This document shows, piece by piece, positions 15,576 through 23,434 of a DNA stretch of 52,545 bases. Source of the stretch: a virus; the IMG/VR virus record IMGVR_UViG_3300033144_004328, positions 1 through 52,545 of that record. One strand, given 5' to 3'. The stretch's first letter is position 1. Each line of letters starts with the position of its first letter. Made by a program: the position numbers and the translations under genes. Under the pieces are notes generated by a model. The model had not been told where the DNA came from and ran no database searches. It saw nothing but the letters and a program-made list of their open reading frames with translations.

Positions 15576-15935
15576 ATGACCAAAGACATGAAGCCGTCGC
15601 CACAGCAGGTGAGCGACATTGCCGAGATACTCGGCATCGAGAACTCCGAGTGGGCGAGCCTAGGCGCTGAGGTGGCGACGGTAGTGGACGCGACCAACAC
15701 CGCCTATGGCGACGCCTTCTCAAAGTCAGGCGACTTCCTGAAGCTGCTGTACCCAGATGGGATCAAGCCAGAGCAGTACCAAGACATGCTGGCGCTGGTC
15801 CGGGTCTTCGACAAGCAGATGCGGATCGCCACGAACCCCGGTGCGTTTGGTGAGTCTCCGTTCCGGGACATCGCCGGCTATGGGCTCCTTGGGTACAGGG
15901 AGCACATCCGTGCGGGAAAGGTCCTGGAGCCCTGA
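15576..15935 (+). CDS. Conserved phage protein, DUF1599/MazG-like context (119 aa)
   Basis: The core reads AYGDAFSKSGDFLKLLYPDG, then QYQDMLALVRVFDKQMRIA, then ESPFRDIAGYGLLG. This helix pattern (GD...LYPDGI...VR..DK..RIA...DIAGY) is shared by many phage proteins and recalls the helical nucleotide-handling families around DUF1599. It is all-helical with conserved Asp and Glu that could hold metal. The ribosome-binding site is weak (TTTGGGAT). Function is inferred from pattern memory, not a search. Confidence 0.6.
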   Translation: MTKDMKPSPQQVSDIAEILGIENSEWASLGAEVATVVDATNTAYGDAFSKSGDFLKLLYPDGIKPEQYQDMLALVRVFDKQMRIATNPGAFGESPFRDIAGYGLLGYREHIRAGKVLEP

Positions 15936-16342
15936 TGCCCTTTCCTGGAGCTCCTCGAGGATTCGTATGCAACGTATCGAAGACCCACGACTCAAAGGCG
16001 GAGACCTGTACGTGCTCGGCTTGTGCCCGGCTTGGTCGGCCGGGGCTGATAGAGGGCAAGTCAGTGCGCATCCACCCCAAGTTCCCTGTGGATCATCTCG
16101 TGGGTTTGTACAAGGTGGAGGAAGTAGACCCGCAGAACAACGAGCCACACGCGAAGACCTGCGCGGTGAAAGACCCCGAGACTGATGAGGCGTGCGGGGA
16201 GCAAGTAGAGTGGAACGTCTGGCACGACAACCCCGGCACTGCCCCAGAGGGTGTAGTGGTTCAGGTGTGCGATGATCACCTGTCGCTGGTGTTGTCCACC
16301 GAGGGACGTAATGTCGTCTGGGCAGAACCGCCCAACAAGTGA
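15935..16342 (+). CDS. Cys-rich phage protein (135 aa)
   Basis: The ATG overlaps the previous TGA with CTGGAGC before it. Cys residues occur as CTCSAC near residue 25 and singly near 76, 87 and 111, enough for one or two zinc sites. The middle (SVRIHPKFPVDHLVGLYKV) is beta-like. No family was recognised. It overlaps the next gene by 32 bases. Confidence 0.62.
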   Translation: MPFPGAPRGFVCNVSKTHDSKAETCTCSACARLGRPGLIEGKSVRIHPKFPVDHLVGLYKVEEVDPQNNEPHAKTCAVKDPETDEACGEQVEWNVWHDNPGTAPEGVVVQVCDDHLSLVLSTEGRNVVWAEPPNK

Positions 16343-16595
16343 GACGTACTGCGAGACCATCGCAGCGTATCAATGGCACATTCGTGAGGTAGGACCGGAG
16401 GGCGTCCTTTGCCACGGGAATCCCCGTCGCAGTAGGACGCTCTGCGGTCTGCCTTCGTCCTGGGACATCAATGTTCCAGTAAGTGACAAGATCAACGAGT
16501 CAACACGCAACGATTGGGGCACAGGGATCTGTTCCAAGTGCGTTTCGATTTACAACGGGATCAGGAGGAGGCGAGATGGGAGTACGAAAATGTGA
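16311..16595 (+). CDS. Small Cys-containing protein (94 aa)
   Basis: I chose the ATG at 16311 because GAGGGACGTA precedes it. It contains single Cys near residues 13, 34 and 43 and a CSKC pair near 77, followed by IYNGIRRRR, probably one zinc site. The pattern C...H-GN...CG...W...C..C resembles small phage proteins that bind one zinc. Its end overlaps the next gene by 20 bases. Confidence 0.55.
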   Translation: MSSGQNRPTSETYCETIAAYQWHIREVGPEGVLCHGNPRRSRTLCGLPSSWDINVPVSDKINESTRNDWGTGICSKCVSIYNGIRRRRDGSTKM

Positions 16596-17238
16596 TGTAT
16601 GTGGGGTGAGCCTACCCGACGACAACCCCGAGAGAATGCACTTCATCGGGAGCGCGGATAAGCACGCTTGTCTGGCTTGTGTTGACCAAGCCGGCCTGTC
16701 CGCACTGAAATCATTCTTCCTAGACGGATCAACTACTGGTGAAATCGGTAGTAGAGTGTGTGAGGCCGTAGGGAGAATCCGTTCCGCGGCCGCGGCCGCT
16801 AAGGTCAGCCCAGACAAGCCTGAGCCCGCTCGCAAAGCAAACAGTGTTGTGGTCGGTGACAAAACCCTAGCCACCATCGACGGCGAGGTGCTGTGGATGG
16901 ATGAGGACACCGGTTCCTGGCACCCTCTGCGGATCAATGAGGGTCTTTTGGGTAGGGTCCTCGACATGGAGAAGAGGTTCGTGGCCCAGGGCGGTGACGT
17001 CTGTAGCAGGGTCAGTGAGTTGGGTCGGCGCATCGACAATCATGATGGCTTGGAGTACAAGATCAACGGCGTAGCCACTGCGCATAAGAAGCTCGAGAAG
17101 GAGTTCAACGATGTAGCCAACCACCTAGGCGACGTCACGCGCAGAGTCGAGAGTTTGGAGCGCACCGTCAAGAAGAACAGTGACTACATCGCCATCTTGG
17201 AACTCGCAGAGGAGCTCGATGAACAAGAAACAACGTGA
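16576..17238 (+). CDS. Zinc-finger and coiled-coil protein (220 aa)
   Basis: AGGAGGCGAG precedes the ATG. The N-terminus has CDVCG and, 25 residues on, CLAC, a zinc site. An Ala-rich stretch follows, then a beta segment (KTLATIDGEVLWMDEDTG). Residues 130-215 form a coiled coil (heptads around LDMEKRF, RVSELGRRID and RRVESLERTVKK). It may form an oligomer that presents the finger domain. The tail overlaps the next gene by 20 bases. Confidence 0.65.
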   Translation: MGVRKCDVCGVSLPDDNPERMHFIGSADKHACLACVDQAGLSALKSFFLDGSTTGEIGSRVCEAVGRIRSAAAAAKVSPDKPEPARKANSVVVGDKTLATIDGEVLWMDEDTGSWHPLRINEGLLGRVLDMEKRFVAQGGDVCSRVSELGRRIDNHDGLEYKINGVATAHKKLEKEFNDVANHLGDVTRRVESLERTVKKNSDYIAILELAEELDEQETT

Positions 17239-17611
17239 GCAGGTAGGCGATCTGCTGAACAAGGCCATGGAACGATTCGATGATGTCCAACTCGATTGTC
17301 AAGGGAAGCAGGAGCACGGCCGTATCGTTGTGTGGATGCAGGCGATGTGGGGTCTTTGCAGCGCGGCACGAGACATCGTGAACCATCCCCGCCCTCCCAA
17401 GATGACGCAGCGGCAAGTCATCCTTATGGCCGACGCCTTTGCTTACCTACTCGATGCCAAGGCGCATATTCCTGGGAGTGACGTTGTCAAGGACTATGAT
17501 CTTTCTGCCTTTTTGATCAGGGCTTGGACCGTACACCTGCCCTTCCTCGACAAGTTCCGCGGCATCGGCCACCCTTCCGACGTAGTAAAGAGGGGACTGA
17601 GGATCGAATGA
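17219..17611 (+). CDS. Paralogue A flanking the SLOG gene (130 aa)
   Basis: This helical protein starts MNKKQREQV. It shares with the gene at 18168 the start, the HPRPPK..R.QV.LMA segment near residues 60-75, a YL.DA stretch, and the ending W..HLPFLD.FRG.GHP. The two are clear duplicates that sandwich the SLOG gene. GAGGAGCTCG is the ribosome-binding site. No known family was recognised. The context suggests a partner or regulator of the SLOG protein, an inference from gene order. Confidence 0.7.
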   Translation: MNKKQREQVGDLLNKAMERFDDVQLDCQGKQEHGRIVVWMQAMWGLCSAARDIVNHPRPPKMTQRQVILMADAFAYLLDAKAHIPGSDVVKDYDLSAFLIRAWTVHLPFLDKFRGIGHPSDVVKRGLRIE

Positions 17612-18171
17612 GTTATGATCCAGGAGTACACAGGTCGGAGCTGATCATTTGGAGTGGTGGTCAAACCGGTGTCGACCGGGGAGCGTTGGCTGCTGCTCTG
17701 AATGAGCCATATGGCCTCGTTCGTGCTGGTGGGTACTGTCCCAACTCGTGCAAGGCCGAAGACGGCATCATCCCTAGGACGTATCGCAGGGTCCTCAAGC
17801 CGCTGGAGTCGGACAACTACGTCGTCCGTACCGAGAAGAATGCCTTGGAGTCAGATGGCACCGTGGTCCTTATCACGGACACAGCGCAGCTCTATGGCGG
17901 TACTGCAACGACTCTGAAGTACCTCAGAACAGCAAAGCGACCGCACCTGATCCTCCATTGTGAGACCGATATGGAATTCGACTGTGGCACGGAGGTCGAG
18001 CTCCTCAAGAAGTGGGTGGAGTACGTCAGGGCCAAGAAGTTCTTCTACGCGGATGGTGTGTTCACGGACCTGAAGATCAACTTCGCCGGGCCTCGAGAGT
18101 CAAAGGCGCCCGGCATCGAGGAACTGACCCAAGAAGTCCTTGGGTTCTGGCTGGAGGACTTGAGCGCATGA
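17608..18171 (+). CDS. SLOG-superfamily protein (putative molybdenum-carrier type)
   Basis: This is a 187-residue protein. Residues 11-29 carry the phosphate-binding start IIWSGGQTGVDRGALAAA, typical of the family annotated as putative molybdenum cofactor carrier in the SLOG/Rossmann superfamily. Further marks are GYCPNSC near 43, then VLITDTAQLYGGTATTLKY (strand, loop and second Gly-rich turn) and PHLILHC. SLOG proteins bind nucleotides or nucleotide-derived ligands; some sense defence signals. The phage role is unknown. It overlaps its neighbours by four bases on both sides, within a tight operon. Confidence 0.78.
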   Translation: MSYDPGVHRSELIIWSGGQTGVDRGALAAALNEPYGLVRAGGYCPNSCKAEDGIIPRTYRRVLKPLESDNYVVRTEKNALESDGTVVLITDTAQLYGGTATTLKYLRTAKRPHLILHCETDMEFDCGTEVELLKKWVEYVRAKKFFYADGVFTDLKINFAGPRESKAPGIEELTQEVLGFWLEDLSA

Positions 18172-18566
18172 ACAAGAAGCAGAGACAGAAGGTATACGAT
18201 CTTGTCGAGGCGGCTAGGGCACGCTTCATCGAAGTTGGGGATCTGAACAGCGGCTATGGCGCCATGAACTCCCGCCGTGTTGAGGAGTGGATGCGTATGA
18301 TGGAGGAGGCCTGTGTCGTCATCAATGACGCCGTCAGCCACCCTCGGCCCCCAAAGTTCAGCAGGGTACAGGTTGCTTTGATGGCTTCGGGCTTCATGTA
18401 CCTATTCGACGCCCGAAATACCATCAATCGCCATGTGCCGATCAAGGATGCGGCCGTCTCTGACTACATCCTGCGGGTGTGGGGGCTCCACCTTCCCTTC
18501 TTGGATCGATTCAGGGGCAGGGGGCATCCCGATGAAGCGGAGAAGCTGAGGTTGGGCATCACATGA
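18168..18566 (+). CDS. Paralogue B flanking the SLOG gene (132 aa)
   Basis: It starts MNKKQRQKVYDL and aligns by eye over its length with the gene at 17219 (VSHPRPPKFSRVQVALMA near 58-75, WGLHLPFLDRFRGRGHP at the end). The N-terminal thirds differ more. The duplicate pair on either side of one gene suggests duplication followed by insertion, or a three-gene module kept together. Confidence 0.7.
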   Translation: MNKKQRQKVYDLVEAARARFIEVGDLNSGYGAMNSRRVEEWMRMMEEACVVINDAVSHPRPPKFSRVQVALMASGFMYLFDARNTINRHVPIKDAAVSDYILRVWGLHLPFLDRFRGRGHPDEAEKLRLGIT

Positions 18567-19120
18567 ACCTTCCAGACAACGTGACGTTGGGCCGGGCTCG
18601 TAGAGCGATGATGAAGGTCATTCGGCAGGACACCAAAACGGACTGTCCTTGCTGCGGCCGCAACGTGCAGAGGTATCGTCGGCACCTCCACAAGGAGCAG
18701 GCCGACTTCATGGTCGAGTTGCTTCGTCATGGTGGGGACAAGCGCTTCATCCAGTCGTCCACTGTGATGGGGCACGATGCCTCCACGACGAAGTCCAGTA
18801 CCGACGCTGCGTACCTGGTGTGGCCAGGCATCGAGCTGCTCGAGGTGGAGGGCAAGGGCCACTACCGCATCACTGGCAAGGGCATGAGATGGCTCAGGGG
18901 CAGGCTCAGGGTGCCGGCGTGGTTCGACACGATGCTGGGTACCGTCATTGGTACTGCACCTGAGAAGGTCACAATCCACGAGGTCCTCGGCACGAAGTTC
19001 AACATCCACAAGGTGCTGCGCCCTCCCCGGAAGGTGCGGTACGATACTCAGACCCGCGGCTACATGGACGTAATCCGCGGCGGTGATCGTCCAGACCGTA
19101 GACGAAAGCAGAGGGGGTGA
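18563..19120 (+). CDS. Zinc-ribbon plus winged-helix DNA-binding protein (185 aa)
   Basis: CPCCG at residues 28-32 with basic residues around it is the ribbon. Residues 42-112 look like a winged helix, ending YLVWPGIELLEVEGKGHYR and an ITGKG turn. The C-terminal part (VTIHEVLGTKFNIHKVLRPP) is typical of a phage family that joins these elements. A DNA-binding regulator is likely. The tail is very basic. Confidence 0.65.
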   Translation: MNLPDNVTLGRARRAMMKVIRQDTKTDCPCCGRNVQRYRRHLHKEQADFMVELLRHGGDKRFIQSSTVMGHDASTTKSSTDAAYLVWPGIELLEVEGKGHYRITGKGMRWLRGRLRVPAWFDTMLGTVIGTAPEKVTIHEVLGTKFNIHKVLRPPRKVRYDTQTRGYMDVIRGGDRPDRRRKQRG

Positions 19121-19121
19121 C

Positions 19122-19466
19122 ATGGCGCGGATCGAGAGAGCATTTGTCAGTGCTGAGCTGGCTGCGGCGTTCATCAGCGGACTGAGCTACGCCAATGACG
19201 GCGACATCACGACTCATGGGTTTCAAGCCCGAGGCCACCTCTTCGTAGCCATCTTCGATGACGATACGCACGTAGAGGATCAGCTATTCAAGGTCGGCGC
19301 GCTGCCTTGCCCAATCGATTCTATCGAGGGGGCGGATGCCGAGTCGGTCAAGTTGGTTCGAGACTTCATGCTTGAGTACTTCAGAGATGCCCCGCCGGGG
19401 GCGATCCCCAACGTTGAGGTTATGATGTCCTTCCTGGACGAGTGCATAGCGTACTGGGCGCAGTGA
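19122..19466 (+). CDS. Unrecognised acidic protein (114 aa)
   Basis: GAGGGGGTGAC precedes the ATG. It folds as strand-helix-strand: IERAFVSAELAAAFISGLSY, then HLFVAIFDDDTHVEDQLF, then a helical acidic half. No Cys cluster. It shares its last base with the next ATG. No family was recognised. Confidence 0.62.
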   Translation: MARIERAFVSAELAAAFISGLSYANDGDITTHGFQARGHLFVAIFDDDTHVEDQLFKVGALPCPIDSIEGADAESVKLVRDFMLEYFRDAPPGAIPNVEVMMSFLDECIAYWAQ

Positions 19467-19651
19467 TGTCACCAGCCTGCAACTATTGCGGCAGGATGCT
19501 GGTCACGGATGCGCAGCTTCAATTTGGATACTGCGGGGCGCGGTGCAAAGACCAACGTCGTGGCACTGAGACATCCCCCGCCAAGATCGAAGCCGAGGTC
19601 CATAGGCTCATGAAGCAGTACGACTCAGGTGGATGGAGGGGGTGGGAATGA
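19466..19651 (+). CDS. Small zinc-finger protein (61 aa)
   Basis: Four Cys arranged CNYCG and, 17 residues later, YCGARC make a compact finger; a basic helix follows. The TGATG junction couples it to the gene before. Confidence 0.6.
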   Translation: MSPACNYCGRMLVTDAQLQFGYCGARCKDQRRGTETSPAKIEAEVHRLMKQYDSGGWRGWE

Positions 19652-19863
19652 AACTCACGACGCTCACGACGTGTAACCAACTCGACGTGTCTCGTGGCGA
19701 CGTCATAGCTACTACCTCAGAGAATGGCGCACACAGCGCCATGGTGGTGCGCGTCCTGGATTCTTCTACGCTCGTGGTCACTGACAAATGGTGGCACAAG
19801 CTCTGGATCAGGACTACGCTCTGGCTCGAGCGCAAGTGGATCATTTGGAAGGTGCGAGCATGA
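19648..19863 (+). CDS. Small beta-barrel-like protein (71 aa)
   Basis: GGAGGGGGTGGGA precedes the ATG. The pattern of short strands (DVIATTSENG, AMVVRVLDSSTLVVTD) and a Trp-rich end (WWHKLWIRTTLWLERKW) looks like a small SH3- or KOW-like barrel. No family was recognised. Confidence 0.58.
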   Translation: MKLTTLTTCNQLDVSRGDVIATTSENGAHSAMVVRVLDSSTLVVTDKWWHKLWIRTTLWLERKWIIWKVRA

Positions 19864-20132
19864 ACCTGTGGTGTAAGGGGTGCGGCAAGCAGCATGTCGT
19901 GGACTACAACGGCTCCTACACCCTGACCTCGAACAATTCTGCCACGTGTGAGTGCGGCGGCTTCTTGATCACCTCAGACTACCTCCCTGAGGTAGTGCGC
20001 GCCCTTCATGAGCTGCTCACCAACGATCCACTAATCCACTGGACCGATGAACGGAGGATGGAGGTGTTCGGCAACTACTGTGTGGACTGCGGTAGTAATG
20101 ATCCCAAGTGCTGTTGCATGCGAGACGACTAA
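19860..20132 (+). CDS. Double zinc-ribbon protein (90 aa)
   Basis: Three Cys groups are visible: CKGCG, CECGG, and CVDCG...CCC at the end. The spacing suits two zinc sites with a helix between (PEVVRALHELL). It overlaps the upstream gene by four bases. Role unknown. Confidence 0.62.
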   Translation: MNLWCKGCGKQHVVDYNGSYTLTSNNSATCECGGFLITSDYLPEVVRALHELLTNDPLIHWTDERRMEVFGNYCVDCGSNDPKCCCMRDD

Positions 20133-20143
20133 AAGGAGCCGTA

Positions 20144-20548
20144 ATGGGCATAGGAGAGATCCCGGAGGGTGCTTTGTCGGCGAGGCTCGAAACCTACCTC
20201 GACGGTGAGGCACTGTTCAACGACATCTGCTCCTCCGTATCGGAGGCGCAGTTCGCTACGAGCATCGAGGTCGCAGCCCCCGCTGGGCAAGCTATTGCGA
20301 CTTACATCCGAACCCCCGACGGGGACAACTGCACCCCCGACGTCGTGACGTTGGCCACACCCCGCTCATTGCGCTCTGTGCGCGGGGTCGATGTGGTCAC
20401 GACCCCCTCCGTCTCTGGTGATCAAGCTTTCGTGGTCCATACGGAGAAGGCGGAGCACCTCCTGAACGATGTGTGCGTGCTCTTGGGCTGCCAACCCACC
20501 CGTGTGAGCCTGCCCCGCCGGGTAGACGAGCTGATGGCCCATGAGTAG
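20144..20548 (+). CDS. Unrecognised protein (134 aa)
   Basis: AAAAGGAGCCGTA is an excellent site. The product is alpha/beta with a Thr/Val-rich middle (DVVTLATPRSLRSVRGVDVV) and a helical end. No motif was recognised. It overlaps the next gene by eight bases. Confidence 0.62.
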   Translation: MGIGEIPEGALSARLETYLDGEALFNDICSSVSEAQFATSIEVAAPAGQAIATYIRTPDGDNCTPDVVTLATPRSLRSVRGVDVVTTPSVSGDQAFVVHTEKAEHLLNDVCVLLGCQPTRVSLPRRVDELMAHE

Positions 20549-20765
20549 CGACGCACAGATGCGATGCCCCCTGTGCAACGCCACTGGGGAGGTTGAGGGT
20601 GAACTGTGCCCGCTCTGTTGCGATGGGGAGGATGGTCAAGTCGCGGTGGAGAAGGCCGTGCTCGAGCTCTACAAGGCCTTTGACCGTATGAGGGAAGAGC
20701 ATAACACCCTGCGCTGTAACCACGACGCACTCGTACGAAGACTTCGATCCAAGGGGCTGGCATGA
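20541..20765 (+). CDS. Zinc-knuckle coiled-coil protein (74 aa)
   Basis: CPLCNATGEVEGELCPLCC near residues 9-27 resembles the DnaJ-type CxxCxG knuckle. A helix with heptads follows (VEKAVLELYKAFDRMREEH). It resembles the zinc-plus-coil proteins further right in the window. Confidence 0.6.
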   Translation: MSSDAQMRCPLCNATGEVEGELCPLCCDGEDGQVAVEKAVLELYKAFDRMREEHNTLRCNHDALVRRLRSKGLA

Positions 20766-21076
20766 ACATCGATGACACAGTACGAGAAGACGCTGAATCC
20801 GCGGGCTGTGATGAGCTGATCGAGGCCGCAAGGATACTGGATGAGGTCGAGGCCGGTATCCCTCGAGGGTGCAGAGCACGGTCGGCTTTCATCATGGACA
20901 AGGCTCAGGAGCTGAAGGAGACGTTCATCAACGGGAACAAGTCCGACGTGCTGAAGGCGCTTGAGTCCATGCCGAAGACAGTGGCCTTTGCGGTGTTGGC
21001 TACGATCATGGACCTATCAGATGGCAAGGACTGGAAGAACCCAGCCATTGGCAACTACTTCCGGGAGGTGGCATGA
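20762..21076 (+). CDS. Unrecognised helical protein (104 aa)
   Basis: It is all-helical and acidic, with LIEAARILDEVEAGIPRG, then ALESMPKTVAFAVLATIMD. It overlaps neighbours by four bases at each end. No family was recognised. Confidence 0.6.
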   Translation: MNIDDTVREDAESAGCDELIEAARILDEVEAGIPRGCRARSAFIMDKAQELKETFINGNKSDVLKALESMPKTVAFAVLATIMDLSDGKDWKNPAIGNYFREVA

Positions 21077-22044
21077 GTCTCAAGGACCAGCTCGAAGACC
21101 TATCTCCTGAGGACCAGCAACGAGCCCTGCGTATGCTCGATATCTACGGCAACATCTTCCTCATCGAGGAGGTGAGCCGCGACGGCACCAAGACGAGGCG
21201 TCTCCTCGACTCCAAGGACGTGACCTTGATCTCAGTGGAGAGTCGGAACACGTACTTGGTGCGCGGTACCCCGCACCCCAATGACTGGGAGCGCATCGAC
21301 ATGGGCGATCTCGATCCTTCTATGCTTAGGAACGAGATCACGGGGGAGTCATGGTCCGACTCGGTCCAGCATATTGAGGCCATCAAGGCGGAGGTGGAAG
21401 CGACTGGGGAGGGGGTGGTTGTAGCTACGCAACTTCCGGGGCTATGCACGAGGTGCGGGCTGAATCATAGCAGGAAGGGTAGCGCGCTATGCGGGCCGTG
21501 CTGGAATGGCACGCCTAATGTCGACGACATCATCCATGCGGCTGTGGATGTGCCGGATCCTGGTGTGCGTGCAGCGAGACGAGCTCGCATCGCTGAGAAC
21601 AAGGCCAAGTACCCAGGGCCGCCGCCCATCACGCCAGAGGCCATTGCTGAGGCCGTGCAGGAGATGGATGAGGCCCTTGAGGCTGCGTGTGACTGTGGAG
21701 GTCTAGCGATCTTCGACAGTGGCGACATGGCAGAGCTACCAGAGCACTGGGTCCACGTCGAGAAGTGCGATGAGTGTGACGTCTTCGAGAGTGATGGAGA
21801 TGCTGCGCTGGACATAAGCCAAGAAGCTGCGTGGTGGTGCGTGGAGTGCGAAGTGATCGTGGAGAAGGATTACCTCGATGAGCATTGCGCGGACCACCCC
21901 AAGTTCAAGAAGCTCAAAGGCCATAGACTCAGGGCCATCGTGCTCATAACACATGCCCAGGACTATGGGCTGGAGGTGGAGACAGATGGGGGAGATCAGC
22001 ATAAAGAGCCCGAGTCAGGGACTGATGGAGGCGTTCCGGGATAA
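21073..22044 (+). CDS. Multi-zinc-finger protein (323 aa)
   Basis: Residues 1-115 are a mixed fold with a KOW-like strand set (NIFLIEEVSR, VTLISVESRNTYLVRG). Residue 118 onward has CTRCG...CGPCW, then a helix, then CDCGG. Residues 230-300 form a domain HVEKCDECDVFESD...WWCVECEV...H..DH that is repeated in the protein at 32457. The His/Cys spacing suggests several zinc sites. Function unknown; it is one of the largest zinc proteins in this run. Confidence 0.65.
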   Translation: MSLKDQLEDLSPEDQQRALRMLDIYGNIFLIEEVSRDGTKTRRLLDSKDVTLISVESRNTYLVRGTPHPNDWERIDMGDLDPSMLRNEITGESWSDSVQHIEAIKAEVEATGEGVVVATQLPGLCTRCGLNHSRKGSALCGPCWNGTPNVDDIIHAAVDVPDPGVRAARRARIAENKAKYPGPPPITPEAIAEAVQEMDEALEAACDCGGLAIFDSGDMAELPEHWVHVEKCDECDVFESDGDAALDISQEAAWWCVECEVIVEKDYLDEHCADHPKFKKLKGHRLRAIVLITHAQDYGLEVETDGGDQHKEPESGTDGGVPG

Positions 22045-22258
22045 CGCCCTGGAACGGGACAGACCATGCCCGATGAGGTGGTGGGTGATCTGGGTCAACA
22101 ACTACGGTCACTTCATGTTCGCCGGTACTGAGGCTGAGGCCGAGGAGCGCCGCGCCGACAAGTGCAAGTGGGAGGGCGCCATGGGTAGGAAGCGCCCGGC
22201 CACTGACGAAGAGGTGCGCGCCAACAAGGCCCCTGACAGCATGGAGTGGGTGCCATGA
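21986..22258 (+). CDS. Unrecognised small protein (90 aa)
   Basis: GGAGGTGGAGACAG precedes the ATG, inside the end of the upstream gene (59-base overlap). The middle has WWVIWVNNYGHFMFAG, a strand pair, then a charged helix. It may be a small beta-hairpin protein. No family was recognised. Confidence 0.55.
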   Translation: MGEISIKSPSQGLMEAFRDNALERDRPCPMRWWVIWVNNYGHFMFAGTEAEAEERRADKCKWEGAMGRKRPATDEEVRANKAPDSMEWVP

Positions 22259-22740
22259 GCAGGAGTGAGCTCACACTGAATGATATGGTCCACTCCATCC
22301 TTTCCGACAATTCCGTGAAGAACATACGGGAGATCAATGACGTCGAGTTCACGACGCACATCAGGAGGGCTGTGTACGAGCTCGCTGAGAAGAAGCGGGG
22401 CTTGATGCCACATCCCATGGAGCTGGACTGGGACTCGCTCCAAGCCACGAGGTCCAGGGGCTTCCCGGTCTTCAAGGGGGCGGAGAAGGTAGTGGTGGTG
22501 GCGCCAGGGCCCACGTACAGGCCCCATGGCTACACAGCTTCTGATGATAAGGGCGACCTCGAGGAGGGCCTGAATCGGTACTCAGCCTCTGCGGCCGCAG
22601 CAGATGCCAGACTTGAGTCCCCGGAAGGCCTCAGGGAGCAGATCCTCGAGCTCGAGGAGAAGCTGGCCGCTGCAACCAAGGAACGTCGTGTTGACTTCCT
22701 CGGATCGTGGCTCAGCAAGCCCATTGGGGGTGTGTGGTGA
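22255..22740 (+). CDS. Unrecognised helical protein (161 aa)
   Basis: The N-terminal half is helical (DMVHSILSDNSVKNI, then EFTTHIRRAVYELAEKKRG); residues 80-90 form a hydrophobic strand (EKVVVVAPG); a coiled coil lies at 125-150. No motif was recognised. Confidence 0.6.
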   Translation: MSRSELTLNDMVHSILSDNSVKNIREINDVEFTTHIRRAVYELAEKKRGLMPHPMELDWDSLQATRSRGFPVFKGAEKVVVVAPGPTYRPHGYTASDDKGDLEEGLNRYSASAAAADARLESPEGLREQILELEEKLAAATKERRVDFLGSWLSKPIGGVW

Positions 22741-23084
22741 ACGAGAAGCAAGCACACATACACGCCAATGCCTTGGCCAAGAAGCTCAATGCCGCGGTCA
22801 AGAAGCTGGGGATGGTCTGGAAGCCCAGAGTCCACAAGAGCTTGGGGTGGCATGCTTCGGCAATCTCTGAGTGCGAGAGATGGTGCGTGACCTACGACAA
22901 GTACGGTCTGGAACCGGCTTCGTACATGGCCTTTGTCAGCCCTCCTACATTTGGATGTGCTGGTGTCTGGTCTTCTGGGAGGGGTAGTGACCCAGTGGCT
23001 GCCGTTGTCGACGCCAAGGCGAAGGGGCTCAAGGATTTGCAGGGCAAGGCCAAGCTGCTGGACATGGAGGTGGTGCCGAAATGA
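22737..23084 (+). CDS. Unrecognised protein, GTG start (115 aa)
   Basis: GTG overlaps the previous TGA. The start (a helix ending ALAKKLNAAVKKLGM) and a beta middle, then a helical end (AVVDAKAKGLKDLQGKAKLL) parallel the next gene at 23081. The pair may be diverged tandem duplicates. Confidence 0.58.
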   Translation: MNEKQAHIHANALAKKLNAAVKKLGMVWKPRVHKSLGWHASAISECERWCVTYDKYGLEPASYMAFVSPPTFGCAGVWSSGRGSDPVAAVVDAKAKGLKDLQGKAKLLDMEVVPK

Positions 23085-23434
23085 TCAAGAAGGAAGCCGA
23101 CAAGATCGGTAGGCTCATGGCCAAGCAGTTGGGTCAGGCATGGACCATTACCAAGACCAAGCATGGTCGTGGGGACTGGGAAGTCAGTGCCAAGGCGATC
23201 ATCAGCACAGGACGCTGGGATGCGCACTACCACCCCGGTGGGTGTACTGGTTCCCCGGAATCCTACTACGTCACGCTTGGCCCCATTGCGAAGGGGGCCA
23301 GGATATGGACGGTAAGGCGCCCGAACCTGCGTACGGCTGTGCGTGAGCTCAAGAAGCTGGCACTGAACGAAGTCCAGACGCGAGCCAGTCTCCTCAACAT
23401 GCGTTGCTGTTTCAAGGGGGTTAGAAGATCATGA
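23081..23434 (+). CDS. Unrecognised protein, possible paralogue of 22737 (117 aa)
   Basis: It begins with a Lys-rich helix (RLMAKQLGQAWTI), then strands with GRGDWEVSAKAIIS and YYVTLGPIAKGARIW, then a helix with ELKKLALNEVQTRASLL. Length and order of elements match the gene before. No function was recognised. Confidence 0.58.
   Translation: MIKKEADKIGRLMAKQLGQAWTITKTKHGRGDWEVSAKAIISTGRWDAHYHPGGCTGSPESYYVTLGPIAKGARIWTVRRPNLRTAVRELKKLALNEVQTRASLLNMRCCFKGVRRS

Noticed and set aside
15338-15700. Arg/Pro-rich frames overlapping the H1-like gene
   Set aside because: They are alternate-frame readings of Lys/Ala repeat codons without start signals.
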